DNA from: Actinomycetota bacterium
GTDB taxonomy: Bacteria > Actinomycetota > Thermoleophilia > Gaiellales > Gaiellaceae
NCBI GenBank assembly: GCA_009702325.1
Contig: WLID01000001.1
Coordinates: 124,001-188,000, forward strand
Direction of reading: 5' to 3'
DNA length: 64,000 nt
Made by a program: the position numbers and the translations under genes. Shown piece after piece: positions 37,467-45,673 of the stretch. Under the pieces are notes generated by a model. The model did no database searches. It worked only from the letters and a program-made list of their open reading frames with translations, and had not been told where the DNA came from. Numbering within the stretch: the first letter of the stretch is position 1; each line of letters starts with the position of its first letter.

Positions 37467-37781
37467 ATGGGTGAGATCGTCGTTGGGCCGCTCTCGGAGC
37501 TGCCACCAGGTGAGGTGAAAGTCGTGTTCTCGGGTGTCGAGGCGATCGGCGTCTACAACTGCGACGGCGAGCTGCTTGCGATCGAGGATCGCTGCACCCA
37601 CGACGACGGGCCTCTCTGTGAGGGCGACTGGGATCCGGAGGAGTGTGCGGTGTACTGCCCACGGCATGGCGCCAAGTTCGACCTACGGTCGGGCAAGGCG
37701 CTTACGTTGCCGGCGTTCAAGGCCGTGCAGACCTTCCCAGTGCATGTTGACGGCGACATCGTCAAAGTCACTGTCCCGTAG
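37467..37781 (+). CDS. Rieske-type [2Fe-2S] ferredoxin
   Basis: 104 residues with the Rieske motifs CTHDDGPL and CPRHGAKFD, that is Cys-X-His and Cys-X2-His, which hold a 2Fe-2S cluster. Single-domain Rieske ferredoxins in the suf cluster of actinobacteria are thought to donate electrons or act in cluster transfer. The ATG at 37467, 2 bases after sufU, matches the family start; the longer frame is read-through. It abuts the tag gene with no gap. Confidence 0.92.
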   Translation: MGEIVVGPLSELPPGEVKVVFSGVEAIGVYNCDGELLAIEDRCTHDDGPLCEGDWDPEECAVYCPRHGAKFDLRSGKALTLPAFKAVQTFPVHVDGDIVKVTVP

Positions 37782-38372
37782 ATGACGGCCGAGCCGGTCC
37801 GGTGCTGGCAGACCGCTGATCCGCTCTACCAGGTCTACCACGACGCTGAGTGGGGTCGCCCGATCGTTGACGAGCGGGGCGTGTTCGAGCGCCTCTGTCT
37901 GGAAGGGTTTCAGTCGGGCCTTTCGTGGCTGACGATCCTGCGTAAGCGCGAGGGGTTCCGTGCTGCCTTTGCCGGGTTTGATCCCGAGGCAGTGGCGCGA
38001 TTTGGGGAACGCGACATCGAGCGGCTCCTCGGCGATGCGGGGATCGTCCGCCATCGCGGCAAGATCGAGGCGACGATTGCGAACGCGCGCGGGGTGCTCA
38101 TGTTGCGCGAGGCAGGGACACCGCTTCATGAGGTGCTTTGGTCGCACGCACCCGACGGCGCTCGCCCCGGCCCCGCGTCGTGGGACGGTTGGCCGTCGGC
38201 AACCCCCGAGTCGACGTCTCTCTCAAAGACATTGAAGAAGGCAGGGTTCCGCTTTGTTGGGCCGACGACGGCGTACGCCGCAATGCAGGCCTGTGGCGTC
38301 GTAAACGACCACTTGCTCGCCTGTCACGTGCGTGACGCCGTCGAGCGTGATCGCGTCGCCGTTCTCGGTTAG
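37782..38372 (+). CDS. tag: DNA-3-methyladenine glycosylase I
   Basis: A 196-residue HhH-superfamily glycosylase that removes 3-methyladenine from DNA. It has the TagI N terminus with RCWQTADPLYQVYHDAEWG (a zinc Cys and conserved Trp/His), the FERLCLEGFQSGLSW block, and the C-terminal KKAGFRFVGPTTAYAAMQACGVVNDH with conserved Phe-Val-Gly-Pro-Thr and His. It starts directly after the Rieske stop, so it is probably part of the suf transcript. A terminator-like structure follows. Confidence 0.93.
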   Translation: MTAEPVRCWQTADPLYQVYHDAEWGRPIVDERGVFERLCLEGFQSGLSWLTILRKREGFRAAFAGFDPEAVARFGERDIERLLGDAGIVRHRGKIEATIANARGVLMLREAGTPLHEVLWSHAPDGARPGPASWDGWPSATPESTSLSKTLKKAGFRFVGPTTAYAAMQACGVVNDHLLACHVRDAVERDRVAVLG

Positions 38373-38426
38373 CGAGGGCACGAAAGAAAGCCCGACATGT
38401 CCTCCGGTCGGCTCGCTACATTTTTT
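38371..38426 (+). terminator. Terminator-like structure after tag
   Basis: AGCGAG (38371-38376) pairs with CTCGCT (38412-38417) around an inner CC-GAC/GTC-GG stem, and TTTTTT follows three bases later (38421-38426). The stem is imperfect, so strength is uncertain. Confidence 0.6.
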
Positions 38427-38455
38427 CCAACCGCGGAAAGGAGGTGGTCCGGTTC

Positions 38456-38497
38456 ATGGAGTCTTCCAGTACGGGCAGTGGAGGTACGAGCTCGTAG
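38456..38497 (+). CDS. Possible 13-codon leader peptide
   Basis: ATG at 38456, 11 bases after the exceptional AAAGGAGGT site, opens a 13-codon frame rich in Ser, Gly and Thr (MESSSTGSGGTSS) that stops with TAG at 38495-38497. The stop lies within the perfect palindrome. The strength of the ribosome site is the only evidence. A second frame across the same site (ending at 38532) has no start codon near it. Confidence 0.35.
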   Translation: MESSSTGSGGTSS

Positions 38498-38656
38498 GAG
38501 CGCGTCCCCGGAACCTGACGGGAACCGCTTAGCCAGCGTAGGGGAGTACGCGTTACCGCGCCGCTGATGCACCCAGCCGCTACCGGCATAGCCGTGAGTT
38601 GCATGGAGCGATCGGCCGGAAGCGCTCCTGCGAAATCTCAGCTCGTTTACCGGATT

Positions 38657-38686
38657 GAGGGCCGCCACAAGCGGCCCTCTTTCTTT
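38657..38686 (+). terminator. Strong rho-independent terminator
   Basis: A nine-base perfect stem GAGGGCCGC/GCGGCCCTC with the loop CACAA, then TTTCTTT. There is no coding gene within 280 bases upstream on this strand, so it ends a non-coding transcript or attenuates one. Confidence 0.92.
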
Positions 38687-38723
38687 GTGACGGCGCTTCC
38701 GACGAGATCCGGGCCTCGAGCGT

Positions 38724-38752
38724 TTTACGTTGCGTTTACGTTCGCCTTGCGT
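38724..38752 (+). promoter_or_regulatory. 11-bp-spaced direct repeats, OmpR/PhoB-type box
   Basis: TTTACGT at 38724-38730 and 38735-38741, then CTTGCGT (5 of 7 matches) at 38746-38752: three heptamers with 4-base spacers, one helical turn apart. This is the geometry of direct repeats bound by OmpR/PhoB-family regulators. It stands about 87 bases before the secreted protein start. The regulator is not in the window. Confidence 0.55.
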
Positions 38753-38838
38753 CCCGTTGGCGGACAGGAGAGAGAGTTTCAACACGCACGGGGCACGTGA
38801 CGCCCGCTGCTCCCCTCTCCACGGAAAGGTTCCACGCC

Positions 38839-39201
38839 ATGAAGAAGCTCGCTGCTGCACTCACGTTGGTCGCGGCTCTCGCGTTCAGCGCTGTCTCGTT
38901 CGCTGCCGATTCGCCGACGACGACCACCGCGACGGCACCCGCGAAGGGTGGCGCGGCAGGCAATGGCGCCCTTGCTGCCCATCTCGCGCAGATCCAGGAT
39001 CGGGCAAGCAAGCTCTCCGCGAAGTGCGCTGCGCATCCGAACCCGAAGTGCACCGCCCGTAAGGCCGCGTTTGTCACAAAGCTGAACGACTTCGATGCGA
39101 AGCTCGCGACGCGCATCGCCGCGACGACGGGCCCGAAGAAGCTCGCGAAGCTCAACGAAGCGAAGACCGCCGTTGACTCGCTGATCAGCTCGCTCGGCTA
39201 A
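38839..39201 (+). CDS. Small secreted protein, unknown function
   Basis: 120 residues with a clear signal peptide (KKLAAALTLVAALAFSAVSFAA) and a Thr/Ala/Gly-rich short linker. The mature part is helical and cationic and carries two Cys close together (KCAAHPNPKC) that could form a disulfide. The ATG at 38839 follows GGAAAGG at good spacing; longer frames lack signal character. No family was recognised. It is preceded by an 11-bp direct-repeat operator, so its expression is probably controlled by a two-component regulator. Small helical secreted proteins like this may bind metal, wall polymer or stress ligands, but nothing in the sequence selects one. Confidence 0.75.
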   Translation: MKKLAAALTLVAALAFSAVSFAADSPTTTTATAPAKGGAAGNGALAAHLAQIQDRASKLSAKCAAHPNPKCTARKAAFVTKLNDFDAKLATRIAATTGPKKLAKLNEAKTAVDSLISSLG

Positions 39202-39265
39202 ATCCTGCCGCGAGTGTTTGCCGGTACGAGGGCCCCGGAGACGGGGCTCTCGACGTTAAGCGGCG

Positions 39266-39826
39266 CTACTCGAAGTTCTTGAAGTAGCGGCTCGGTGTCG
39301 GGCCGCGCTGACCCTGGTACTTCGAGCCCAGCGCTCCGGAGCCATACGGCTTCGCTGCCGGCTCAACGAGCTGCATGAACGAGAGCTGGCCGATCTTCAT
39401 CCCGTTGTAGATCGTGATCGGCAGGTTCGCGACGTTCGAAAGCTCAAGGGTCACATGGCCGTCGAAGCCGGGGTCGATGAACCCAGCGGTCGAGTGGATC
39501 AGTAGCCCGAGTCGTCCAAGCGAGCTCTTCCCTTCAAGTCGCGCCACGAGGTCGTCGGGCAGCGCCACGCGCTCAAGCGTCGACCCGAGGACGAACTCGC
39601 CGGGATGCAGGATGAACGGCTCGTCGTTGATCTCGACAAGCTCGGTGAGATCGGGCTGCTCTTCTTTGACGTCGATATAGGGGTAGAGGTTATTGCGGAA
39701 GACGCGGAAGAACCGGTCAACCCGGACATCGACGCTGGATGGCTGGAGCAGCGCGGGGTCGTACGGATCAATGACGATCCGGCCTTCGCCAATGAGTCGC
39801 TCAATGGTGCGATCAGGAAGAACCAC
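39266..39826 (-). CDS. dcd: dCTP deaminase
   Basis: A 186-residue trimeric enzyme of the dUTPase fold. It shows [10 protein letters not shown], the active-site [23 protein letters not shown] with conserved Arg and Glu neighbours, and the C-terminal [14 protein letters not shown] lid. It converts dCTP to dUTP; the close length match with the mycobacterial enzyme suggests the bifunctional form that goes on to dUMP, which sequence alone cannot prove. The GTG at 39826 matches the family start ([10 protein letters not shown]). The longer frame upstream, to 41044, is only antisense to gabT. Confidence 0.93.
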   Translation of the reverse strand: MVLPDRTIERLIGEGRIVIDPYDPALLQPSSVDVRVDRFFRVFRNNLYPYIDVKEEQPDLTELVEINDEPFILHPGEFVLGSTLERVALPDDLVARLEGKSSLGRLGLLIHSTAGFIDPGFDGHVTLELSNVANLPITIYNGMKIGQLSFMQLVEPAAKPYGSGALGSKYQGQRGPTPSRYFKNFE

Positions 39827-39910
39827 GCTGCGATTCTCGCACGTCTGTGAGTAAGAGCGCGCAGCAGTCTCTCGACCCGCGCAACGCTCGCGCTCGGTAG
39901 GCTGCCTTCC

Positions 39911-41233
39911 GTGGCTGCAACACGCGCGATCGAGATGAAGACGACCCTTCCCGGCCCCCGGTCGAAGGCCGTTCTTGACCGGATCGCAGCCGCGGTTGCG
40001 GCGCCACTCGCAATCACCTTCCCACTCGTGATCGAGGATGGTCGGGGCGCGACGCTCACCGACCTCGACGGGAACACCTTCATCGATTTCACCGGCGGCA
40101 TCGGGTGTCTCAACGTTGGGCACTCCCACGGCAAAGTCGTTGCGGCCGCGCAGGAGCAGCTCGACCACTTCGGCCACACCGACTTCACGGTCATCCCCTA
40201 CGAGATTTACGCGACGTTGGCTGAGCGGCTGAACGCGCTCGCCCCCGTCCGTGGCACCGCCAAGTCCGCGTTCTTCAACGCCGGGACTGAGGCGGTTGAG
40301 AATGCAGTCAAGTTCGCTCGCGCCTACACAGGCCGCCAGGCGATCATCGCGTTTGAAGGCGCCTTCCACGGTCGGTCGATGATGTCGCTCTCGCTGACGT
40401 CGAAGACCCATCCGTACAAGGCGGGATTCGGCCCGTTCGCGCCTGAGGTCTACCGTGTGCCGTTCCCGTACGAGTATCGGGGCGTGTCGGCAGCAGCGGC
40501 ACTCGCAGCGATCGAGAAGGCGATGCTCACACAGATCGCTGTCGAGAGCGTCGCCGCAATCATCTTCGAGCCGCAGCAGGGTGAGGGCGGGTTCGTCCCT
40601 GCGCCACAGGCGTTCGTGGAGGGGCTGCGCACGCTGTGCGACACCCACGGGATCGTCCTGATTGCCGATGAAGTGCAGAGCGGCTTCGGACGAACGGGCC
40701 GCATGTTTGCGATGGAGCACTACGGCATCGAGGCCGACCTCGTCACAGTTGCAAAGTCGATCGCCGCCGGCATGCCGCTCTCGGGTGTGATCGGAACCGC
40801 CGAGATCATGGACGCTCCCGGCCCGAGCGCGATCGGCGGCACCTACGTCGGCAACCCCGTCGCGCTTGCCGCTGCGGTCGCCGTGCTTGACGTGATCGAG
40901 GACGAGGATCTGCTTGCCCGGTCGACTGCCGTAGGTCAGACGATGCGTGAGCGGATGCTTGGCTGGCAGCAGCGTTTCCCGCAGATTGGGGACGTGCGTG
41001 GGCTCGGCTCGATGCTCGCGGTGGAGTTCGTTCGCGATCCGCACACCAAGGAGCCCGCCCCCGACATCGCGGCGAGGGTCGTTGATCTCGCCACCTCAAA
41101 CGGGCTGCTGCTTCTGACGTGCGGCCTCTACGGCAACGTGATTCGTGTGCTGGTGCCGCTTGTGATCTCCGACGCTGAGCTTGACGAGGCGCTCGGCGTG
41201 TGGGAAGCCGCGCTCAGCACGGCGCTCGCCTGA
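39911..41233 (+). CDS. gabT: 4-aminobutyrate aminotransferase-like class III transaminase
   Basis: A 440-residue PLP enzyme. Typical blocks are [31 protein letters not shown], the AFHGRS motif, [22 protein letters not shown] and the PLP lysine in [14 protein letters not shown]. This pattern fits GABA:2-oxoglutarate transaminases, though related diamine or ornithine transaminases share it. No succinate-semialdehyde dehydrogenase gene is adjacent. It is divergent from dcd (84 bases) and 19 bases upstream of the kinase gene, so those two may be co-transcribed. Confidence 0.87.
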   Translation: MAATRAIEMKTTLPGPRSKAVLDRIAAAVAAPLAITFPLVIEDGRGATLTDLDGNTFIDFTGGIGCLNVGHSHGKVVAAAQEQLDHFGHTDFTVIPYEIYATLAERLNALAPVRGTAKSAFFNAGTEAVENAVKFARAYTGRQAIIAFEGAFHGRSMMSLSLTSKTHPYKAGFGPFAPEVYRVPFPYEYRGVSAAAALAAIEKAMLTQIAVESVAAIIFEPQQGEGGFVPAPQAFVEGLRTLCDTHGIVLIADEVQSGFGRTGRMFAMEHYGIEADLVTVAKSIAAGMPLSGVIGTAEIMDAPGPSAIGGTYVGNPVALAAAVAVLDVIEDEDLLARSTAVGQTMRERMLGWQQRFPQIGDVRGLGSMLAVEFVRDPHTKEPAPDIAARVVDLATSNGLLLLTCGLYGNVIRVLVPLVISDAELDEALGVWEAALSTALA

Positions 41234-41252
41234 CCTCGCTTAGGGCTGCGCG

Positions 41253-42638
41253 ATGACAGGCGCTGGCGAGCAACTCGCGGGGCGTTACGAGCTGCAGGAG
41301 TTGCTCGGTCAGGGCGGGATGGCAAAGGTCTACCGCGCCTATGACCACGATCTCGGCCGGCAGGTCGCGGTGAAGATTCTGGAGCCGCGGCTTCGCGATG
41401 ACCCCGACGCGATCGAACGGTTCCGCGACGAGGCGCGACGGGTCGCGGGGCTCGTTCACAGAAATCTGGTGACGGTGATCGACCGCGGCACCGCGGGGCG
41501 GGACGAGTTCATCGTGCTCGAACTTGTCCCTGGCGAGACGCTCAAGGAGCTTGTGCGTCGGCGCGGCAGCCTGCTTCCGAACGAGGCGGTTGCGATCGCC
41601 CTTGATATCGCAGCCGGACTTGGGGCCGCCCACGAACGTGGCCTTGTGCATCGCGATGTCAAACCACACAACGTGCTGCTGCACACCTCGGGTGTTGCCA
41701 AGGTGACCGACTTCGGGGTTGCTGGCAGCGGGGCGTCGGGAGGGCGTCTCTTTGGAACGTGCGACTACCTCTCGCCTGAGCAGGTGCGTGGCGAGGAACT
41801 TGATGCGCGGGCCGACGTGTACGCGCTCGGCGCGGTGCTCTACGAGATCCTCTCGGGGTCAGTCGTCTTTCCGGGTACGACGTTCGACGAGGTGGCGGTG
41901 CGCCACGCCACGGAGGTCGCTCCCAACGTTCGTGTTCGGAGGCCCGCCGTCTCGCTTGAACTCTCAGCGGTCGTTGCCCGCGCACTTGAAAAGAGCCCGA
42001 GCAGGCGCTTCGCCACGATGGCCGAGTTCGCCGCCGCCCTTCGGAGCTGCCCGGAGGCCGCCGACGAGGACACGCTCGAGAGCGTCACAGCGCCCTCACG
42101 ACGGCTTCGGATTGATTGGGCGATCGCGCTGCTGTCGGCGGGTGTGGTCGCCGCGATCGGGGTGATCGTGGCCGTCCTTGCCTCGGGCGGAAGCGACCTG
42201 CCAGGTGGCGGAACGACCGTTGTCATCGGGCGAACCTCCCCAATCGTCGCGACGGGTGCGTACGACCCATACGGCGATAACGACGAGCACGCGTCCTCCG
42301 CCGGGTTGGCGACGGATGGCGACGCCGCGACCGCGTGGCAGACATCCCACTACACGTTTCCGAATGGGGGGCTGGGCAAGCCGGGCGTCGGGCTGGTGAT
42401 TGACGCGGGCTCGACCGTTGCCCTCCGTCGGCTGATCATCGTGACACCGACCCCGGGCTTCCGTGCCGTAATCCGTGTGGGCGACTCGCCGGACGCGTTT
42501 GAGGAAGACGACTCGGCAAGCTTTGTCGCCACCCGCACGACAACTGTCGAGTTGAACGGGCTGCGGGCGCGCTATTACCTCGTCTGGATCACCGCCGTTC
42601 CAGCCGCGGGTGTCGCGAAAATCGCTGAAGTCGGCTAG
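41253..42638 (+). CDS. Membrane Ser/Thr kinase with extracellular discoidin-like domain
   Basis: 461 residues. The kinase domain (about 10-270) has the Gly loop GQGGMAKV, VAVKIL, catalytic VHRDVKPHNVLL, DFGV and a GTCDYLSPEQ activation end. A single membrane helix at about 290-312 follows. The outside part (330-460) resembles an F5/8 type C (discoidin) beta sandwich: YDPYGDNDEHASSAGLATDGDAATAWQT is the usual start of that fold. Such domains bind carbohydrate or lipid head groups, so the kinase may sense the wall surface. Its position outside the pknB operon, convergent with ddl (14 bases), is consistent with a related role. Confidence 0.85.
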   Translation: MTGAGEQLAGRYELQELLGQGGMAKVYRAYDHDLGRQVAVKILEPRLRDDPDAIERFRDEARRVAGLVHRNLVTVIDRGTAGRDEFIVLELVPGETLKELVRRRGSLLPNEAVAIALDIAAGLGAAHERGLVHRDVKPHNVLLHTSGVAKVTDFGVAGSGASGGRLFGTCDYLSPEQVRGEELDARADVYALGAVLYEILSGSVVFPGTTFDEVAVRHATEVAPNVRVRRPAVSLELSAVVARALEKSPSRRFATMAEFAAALRSCPEAADEDTLESVTAPSRRLRIDWAIALLSAGVVAAIGVIVAVLASGGSDLPGGGTTVVIGRTSPIVATGAYDPYGDNDEHASSAGLATDGDAATAWQTSHYTFPNGGLGKPGVGLVIDAGSTVALRRLIIVTPTPGFRAVIRVGDSPDAFEEDDSASFVATRTTTVELNGLRARYYLVWITAVPAAGVAKIAEVG

Positions 42639-42652
42639 GAGCGGATCAGGCG

Positions 42653-43690
42653 CTAGTACTTGAGCGACGTTCGACGAGCGTGGCGCTCAAGCGCCAGGTC
42701 GACGAGACGCTCGAGCAGTGCGGCGTACGGCAGACCCGAGGCGGCGAAGAGCTTCGCGTAGACGCTCGTCGCGGTGAAGCCGGGAATCGTGTTTAGCTCA
42801 TTCACAAGCACGGTTCCGTCGTTTCGCACAAACATGTCGGCGCGAGCCATGCCCTCGCATTCGGCCGCGATGAACGCCCGGATGGCGAGCTCTTGCACAC
42901 GTGCGGTCTGATCCGCTGTGATCCGCGCCGGCACAACGAGGTCCATCCCGCCCTCGTCGTACTTGGCGGAGTAGTCGTACCACTCGGCTCCCGTGACGAC
43001 AATCTCGCCCGGGAGAGACGCAATCGGCGATCGGTTCCCAAGCACGGAGACCTCAACCTCGATTCCCGGCACGAACTCTTCGACGATGATCTTGTCGTCG
43101 TGGGCGAATGCGAGCGCTACGGCTGCAGCGAACTCACCGTCATCGTGTGCCTTCGAGATCCCGACGGACGAGCCGAGGCGCGCTGGCTTCACGAACACCG
43201 GATAGCCAAACGGGTTCGCGGCTGACTCGCCTGAACGGAACGTCACATTCTCGGCAACCGGAATGCCCGCGTCGCGGAGCACCGCTTTGAAGAGATCTTT
43301 GTCCATGCAGACGGCTGACGCCGCGACGCCTGCGCCCACATACGGCACACCAGCAAGCTCTAGGAGGCCCTGCACCGTCCCGTCTTCCCCAAACGGGCCG
43401 TGGAGGACAGGGAACACGACCTCGACGTCACCGAGCGCCTCAGCCACCGAGCGGTTCGGCAGCCGCGTCAAGCCGGTGCCAAAGACCGCTGAGAGCGCCG
43501 ACGGTTCGTTGCTCGTCAGCTCTGCTCGTCCGGGCCCGATGGCCCAGGAGCCGTCGCGGGCAATCTCGATCACTGTCACCGACGCACCCGATTCTTCGAG
43601 CGCCCGCACGACAGAGCGTGCCGATGCGATCGAGACGTCGTGCTCACTCGAACGCCCGCCCGCGATAACCGCGACGCGTCGGCCGTTCAC
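42653..43690 (-). CDS. ddl: D-alanine--D-alanine ligase
   Basis: A 345-residue ATP-grasp enzyme that makes the D-Ala-D-Ala end of peptidoglycan precursors. It has the N-terminal GGRSSEHDVSIASA motif, LHGPFGEDG, the VKPARLGSSVGISK lysine loop, and the C-terminal NELNTIPGFTATS magnesium site. The ATG overlaps the pknB stop (43687-43690), which makes it the last gene of the kinase/wall operon. The usual murC-F division cluster is not in the window. Confidence 0.95.
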   Translation of the reverse strand: MNGRRVAVIAGGRSSEHDVSIASARSVVRALEESGASVTVIEIARDGSWAIGPGRAELTSNEPSALSAVFGTGLTRLPNRSVAEALGDVEVVFPVLHGPFGEDGTVQGLLELAGVPYVGAGVAASAVCMDKDLFKAVLRDAGIPVAENVTFRSGESAANPFGYPVFVKPARLGSSVGISKAHDDGEFAAAVALAFAHDDKIIVEEFVPGIEVEVSVLGNRSPIASLPGEIVVTGAEWYDYSAKYDEGGMDLVVPARITADQTARVQELAIRAFIAAECEGMARADMFVRNDGTVLVNELNTIPGFTATSVYAKLFAASGLPYAALLERLVDLALERHARRTSLKY

Positions 43691-45669
43691 GGTGTGGTGG
43701 TGGTGACTCCCGTCGTTGTGACGGGAGTGGTGGTGACGGGCGTTGTCGCGGGTGCCGTCGTGGTTGTCAGGGTGCCAACGGTGATCGTGACGATCGAACC
43801 TTGCTTGGCCGTTCCGCCGGGCGGCGACTCGGCCAGGATCAGACCGTTCTGACCCGATGTCGAAACGGCCTGGAAGACAACGGCCGGTTGGAAACCGGCA
43901 GCACGAAGCTGGTTGACCCCGTCGGTCTGGGAGAGACCCGTCACGTCGGGGACGTTCGCGAGCGCGGGACCCGTTGACACTGACAACGTCACACCCGATC
44001 CCGTCGCCGCCTTCGAGCCAGCCGGTGGATCCTGGGTGTAGACCGTTTCGGCTGGCTGCTCGGACGAGCCGTCCTGACGGATCACGACGAACCCATCGTT
44101 CTTCAACGCGGCGGAAGCCGTTGCAAAATCGGAGCCGACAACGTCAGGAACGAGAGCCGTCTTTGGTCCCTGCGACACGTTAATGCGCACCTTGGAACCC
44201 TTCACCGCCTGTTGGCCTGACGGTGGATCTTGGGCGATCACCGTTCCCGGAACGCCGGCCGAGTTGACCTCGTGAGGATCCGCGACGAGGCCGGCGTTTG
44301 TGAGCGCCGACACCGCCTGGTCAAGCGTGAAGCCCTTGACCGCCGGCACAGAGACCTTCGGCTTGCCCGTCGACACGAAGATTGTGACCGTCGAACCCTT
44401 CGCGACGCGGTCGTTCGGCGTGGGGTCCTGTTCAACCACTTCGCCCGCAGGAACCGTGTCGCTCGGCTCGAGCGTGACCTTGACGAGGAGGCCCTGGCCT
44501 TCAAGCTTGAAGGTCGCAAGATCCTTCTGCATCAGGCCGACGTCCATTACGGCGATCGGCTTGTTGGCGTTCAGCTGGTGCTGGATCCGGTCGTAGATCA
44601 GGTAGACCGCGACGGCGATCAGCAACGCACCAACGAGTCCGAGCACCCAGGGCCAAAGGGCCCGTCGTCGTCGCCTCTTCGCAGGCTCCGCGTAGTTGTA
44701 GAGGCCGGCCGGAGCGCGATAGCTCGGCGGTGCCGGAATCACGGGGCCCCCACCGGGTCGCACCACCATCGTTTCGGCGCCGGGCTCGACGGGTGCCATC
44801 ACGTTGGTCATGGCGTCTTCGGTGCGTTGTGACACGCCGCCACCGCGCGCGATGCGGGCGAGATCCTCGTCCATCTCGTCTGCCGACTCGTAGCGTTGCG
44901 CTGGATCCTTCGCGAGTGCTCGCATCACGACGGCGTCGAGTTCATGCGGAACGCCCGGACGGCGGGCAGATGGAGGATCAGGGATCGCCGTCAGATGCTT
45001 CATCGCAATTTCAACGGGAGCTTCACCCGTGAATGGCACGTCGCCCGTGAGGAGCTCGTAGAGCACGATGCCGAGCGAGTACAGGTCGGATCGCGGATCG
45101 ACAGCGCCCCCGCGTGCCTGCTCGGGCGAGAGGTACTGCGCTGTCCCGACAATCGAGCCAACCTCGGTCATCTGCGAAGCGCCGGAGCGGGCGATGCCGA
45201 AGTCAGTGACCTTCAGATGCCCCTTCTCGCTCACAACGATGTTGTGCGGCTTGATGTCGCGGTGAATGATTCCGTGGCGGTGCGCGAAGCCAAGCGCACT
45301 GAGAATCTGGCGGGCATAGTCGATCGCGACCGGAATCGGTGGTGGGCCGTTCCGCGTGATCAGCTCCTTGAGTGTGTATCCGCTCAGGTACTCCATCGCG
45401 ATGTAGTAGGTGCCCTCGGCCTGGCCGCGTTCGAAGATCGAAACGATGTTCGGGTGCGAGAGCCCCGCGGCGTTTTGTGCCTCACGCCGGAAGCGCTCGA
45501 CGAACTGCTCGTCGTTCGCGTGCCGGTCGTTCAGGAGCTTGAGCGCGACTTTGCGGCCGAGATCTTGATCCTCGGCGAGGTACACGTCGGCCATGCCACC
45601 AGCCCCGATCTTTTTCTGGATCAGGTACCGGCGGTCGAAAATCTGGTCGAGGAGTGGGTCGTTGGCCAT
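43687..45669 (-). CDS. pknB: Ser/Thr kinase PknB with four PASTA domains
   Basis: 660 residues. The kinase domain (about 12-275) has GAGGMADV, VALKLL, IIHRDIKPHNIV, DFGIA and GTAQYLSPEQA. A membrane helix is near 325-347. Four PASTA repeats follow (about 360-630), each ending with a QDPP/GSxV-type turn, and bind muropeptides or beta-lactam-like ligands. A Thr/Val-rich tail ends the protein. PknB controls cell wall synthesis and division in actinobacteria. The ATG at 45669 fits the family; a longer frame enters pbpA. Only one kinase (no pknA) is here. Confidence 0.96.
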   Translation of the reverse strand: MANDPLLDQIFDRRYLIQKKIGAGGMADVYLAEDQDLGRKVALKLLNDRHANDEQFVERFRREAQNAAGLSHPNIVSIFERGQAEGTYYIAMEYLSGYTLKELITRNGPPPIPVAIDYARQILSALGFAHRHGIIHRDIKPHNIVVSEKGHLKVTDFGIARSGASQMTEVGSIVGTAQYLSPEQARGGAVDPRSDLYSLGIVLYELLTGDVPFTGEAPVEIAMKHLTAIPDPPSARRPGVPHELDAVVMRALAKDPAQRYESADEMDEDLARIARGGGVSQRTEDAMTNVMAPVEPGAETMVVRPGGGPVIPAPPSYRAPAGLYNYAEPAKRRRRRALWPWVLGLVGALLIAVAVYLIYDRIQHQLNANKPIAVMDVGLMQKDLATFKLEGQGLLVKVTLEPSDTVPAGEVVEQDPTPNDRVAKGSTVTIFVSTGKPKVSVPAVKGFTLDQAVSALTNAGLVADPHEVNSAGVPGTVIAQDPPSGQQAVKGSKVRINVSQGPKTALVPDVVGSDFATASAALKNDGFVVIRQDGSSEQPAETVYTQDPPAGSKAATGSGVTLSVSTGPALANVPDVTGLSQTDGVNQLRAAGFQPAVVFQAVSTSGQNGLILAESPPGGTAKQGSIVTITVGTLTTTTAPATTPVTTTPVTTTGVTTTTP

Positions 45670-45673
45670 AGGA

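Larger units (their letters stand above)
38437..38686 (+). ncRNA. Candidate structured RNA or regulatory leader
   Basis: About 250 bases with no long reading frame, bounded by the tag terminator and a perfect intrinsic terminator. It starts with AAAGGAGGTGG, nearly complementary to the 16S 3' end. It then holds a 12-base perfect palindrome TACGAGCTCGTA (38485-38496), a GCGTA/TACGC hairpin (38536-38551), a CGGC-ATA-GCCG hairpin, and a GGAGCG/CGCTCC hairpin near 38612-38638. It could be a small RNA or an attenuated leader of the secreted protein gene at 38839. No Rfam family (tmRNA, RNase P, SRP, 6S, common riboswitches) was recognised from its motifs. Confidence 0.5.

Noticed and set aside
38437-38532. 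Second small frame reading through the strong ribosome site and ending at 38532
   Set aside because: The peptide pattern looks gene-like (Tyr, Trp, Arg spaced), but there is no start codon after the ribosome site in that frame.
39827-41044. Long extension of the dcd frame upstream
   Set aside because: The added 400 residues are antisense to gabT and unlike any dCTP deaminase; the GTG at 39826 matches the family start.
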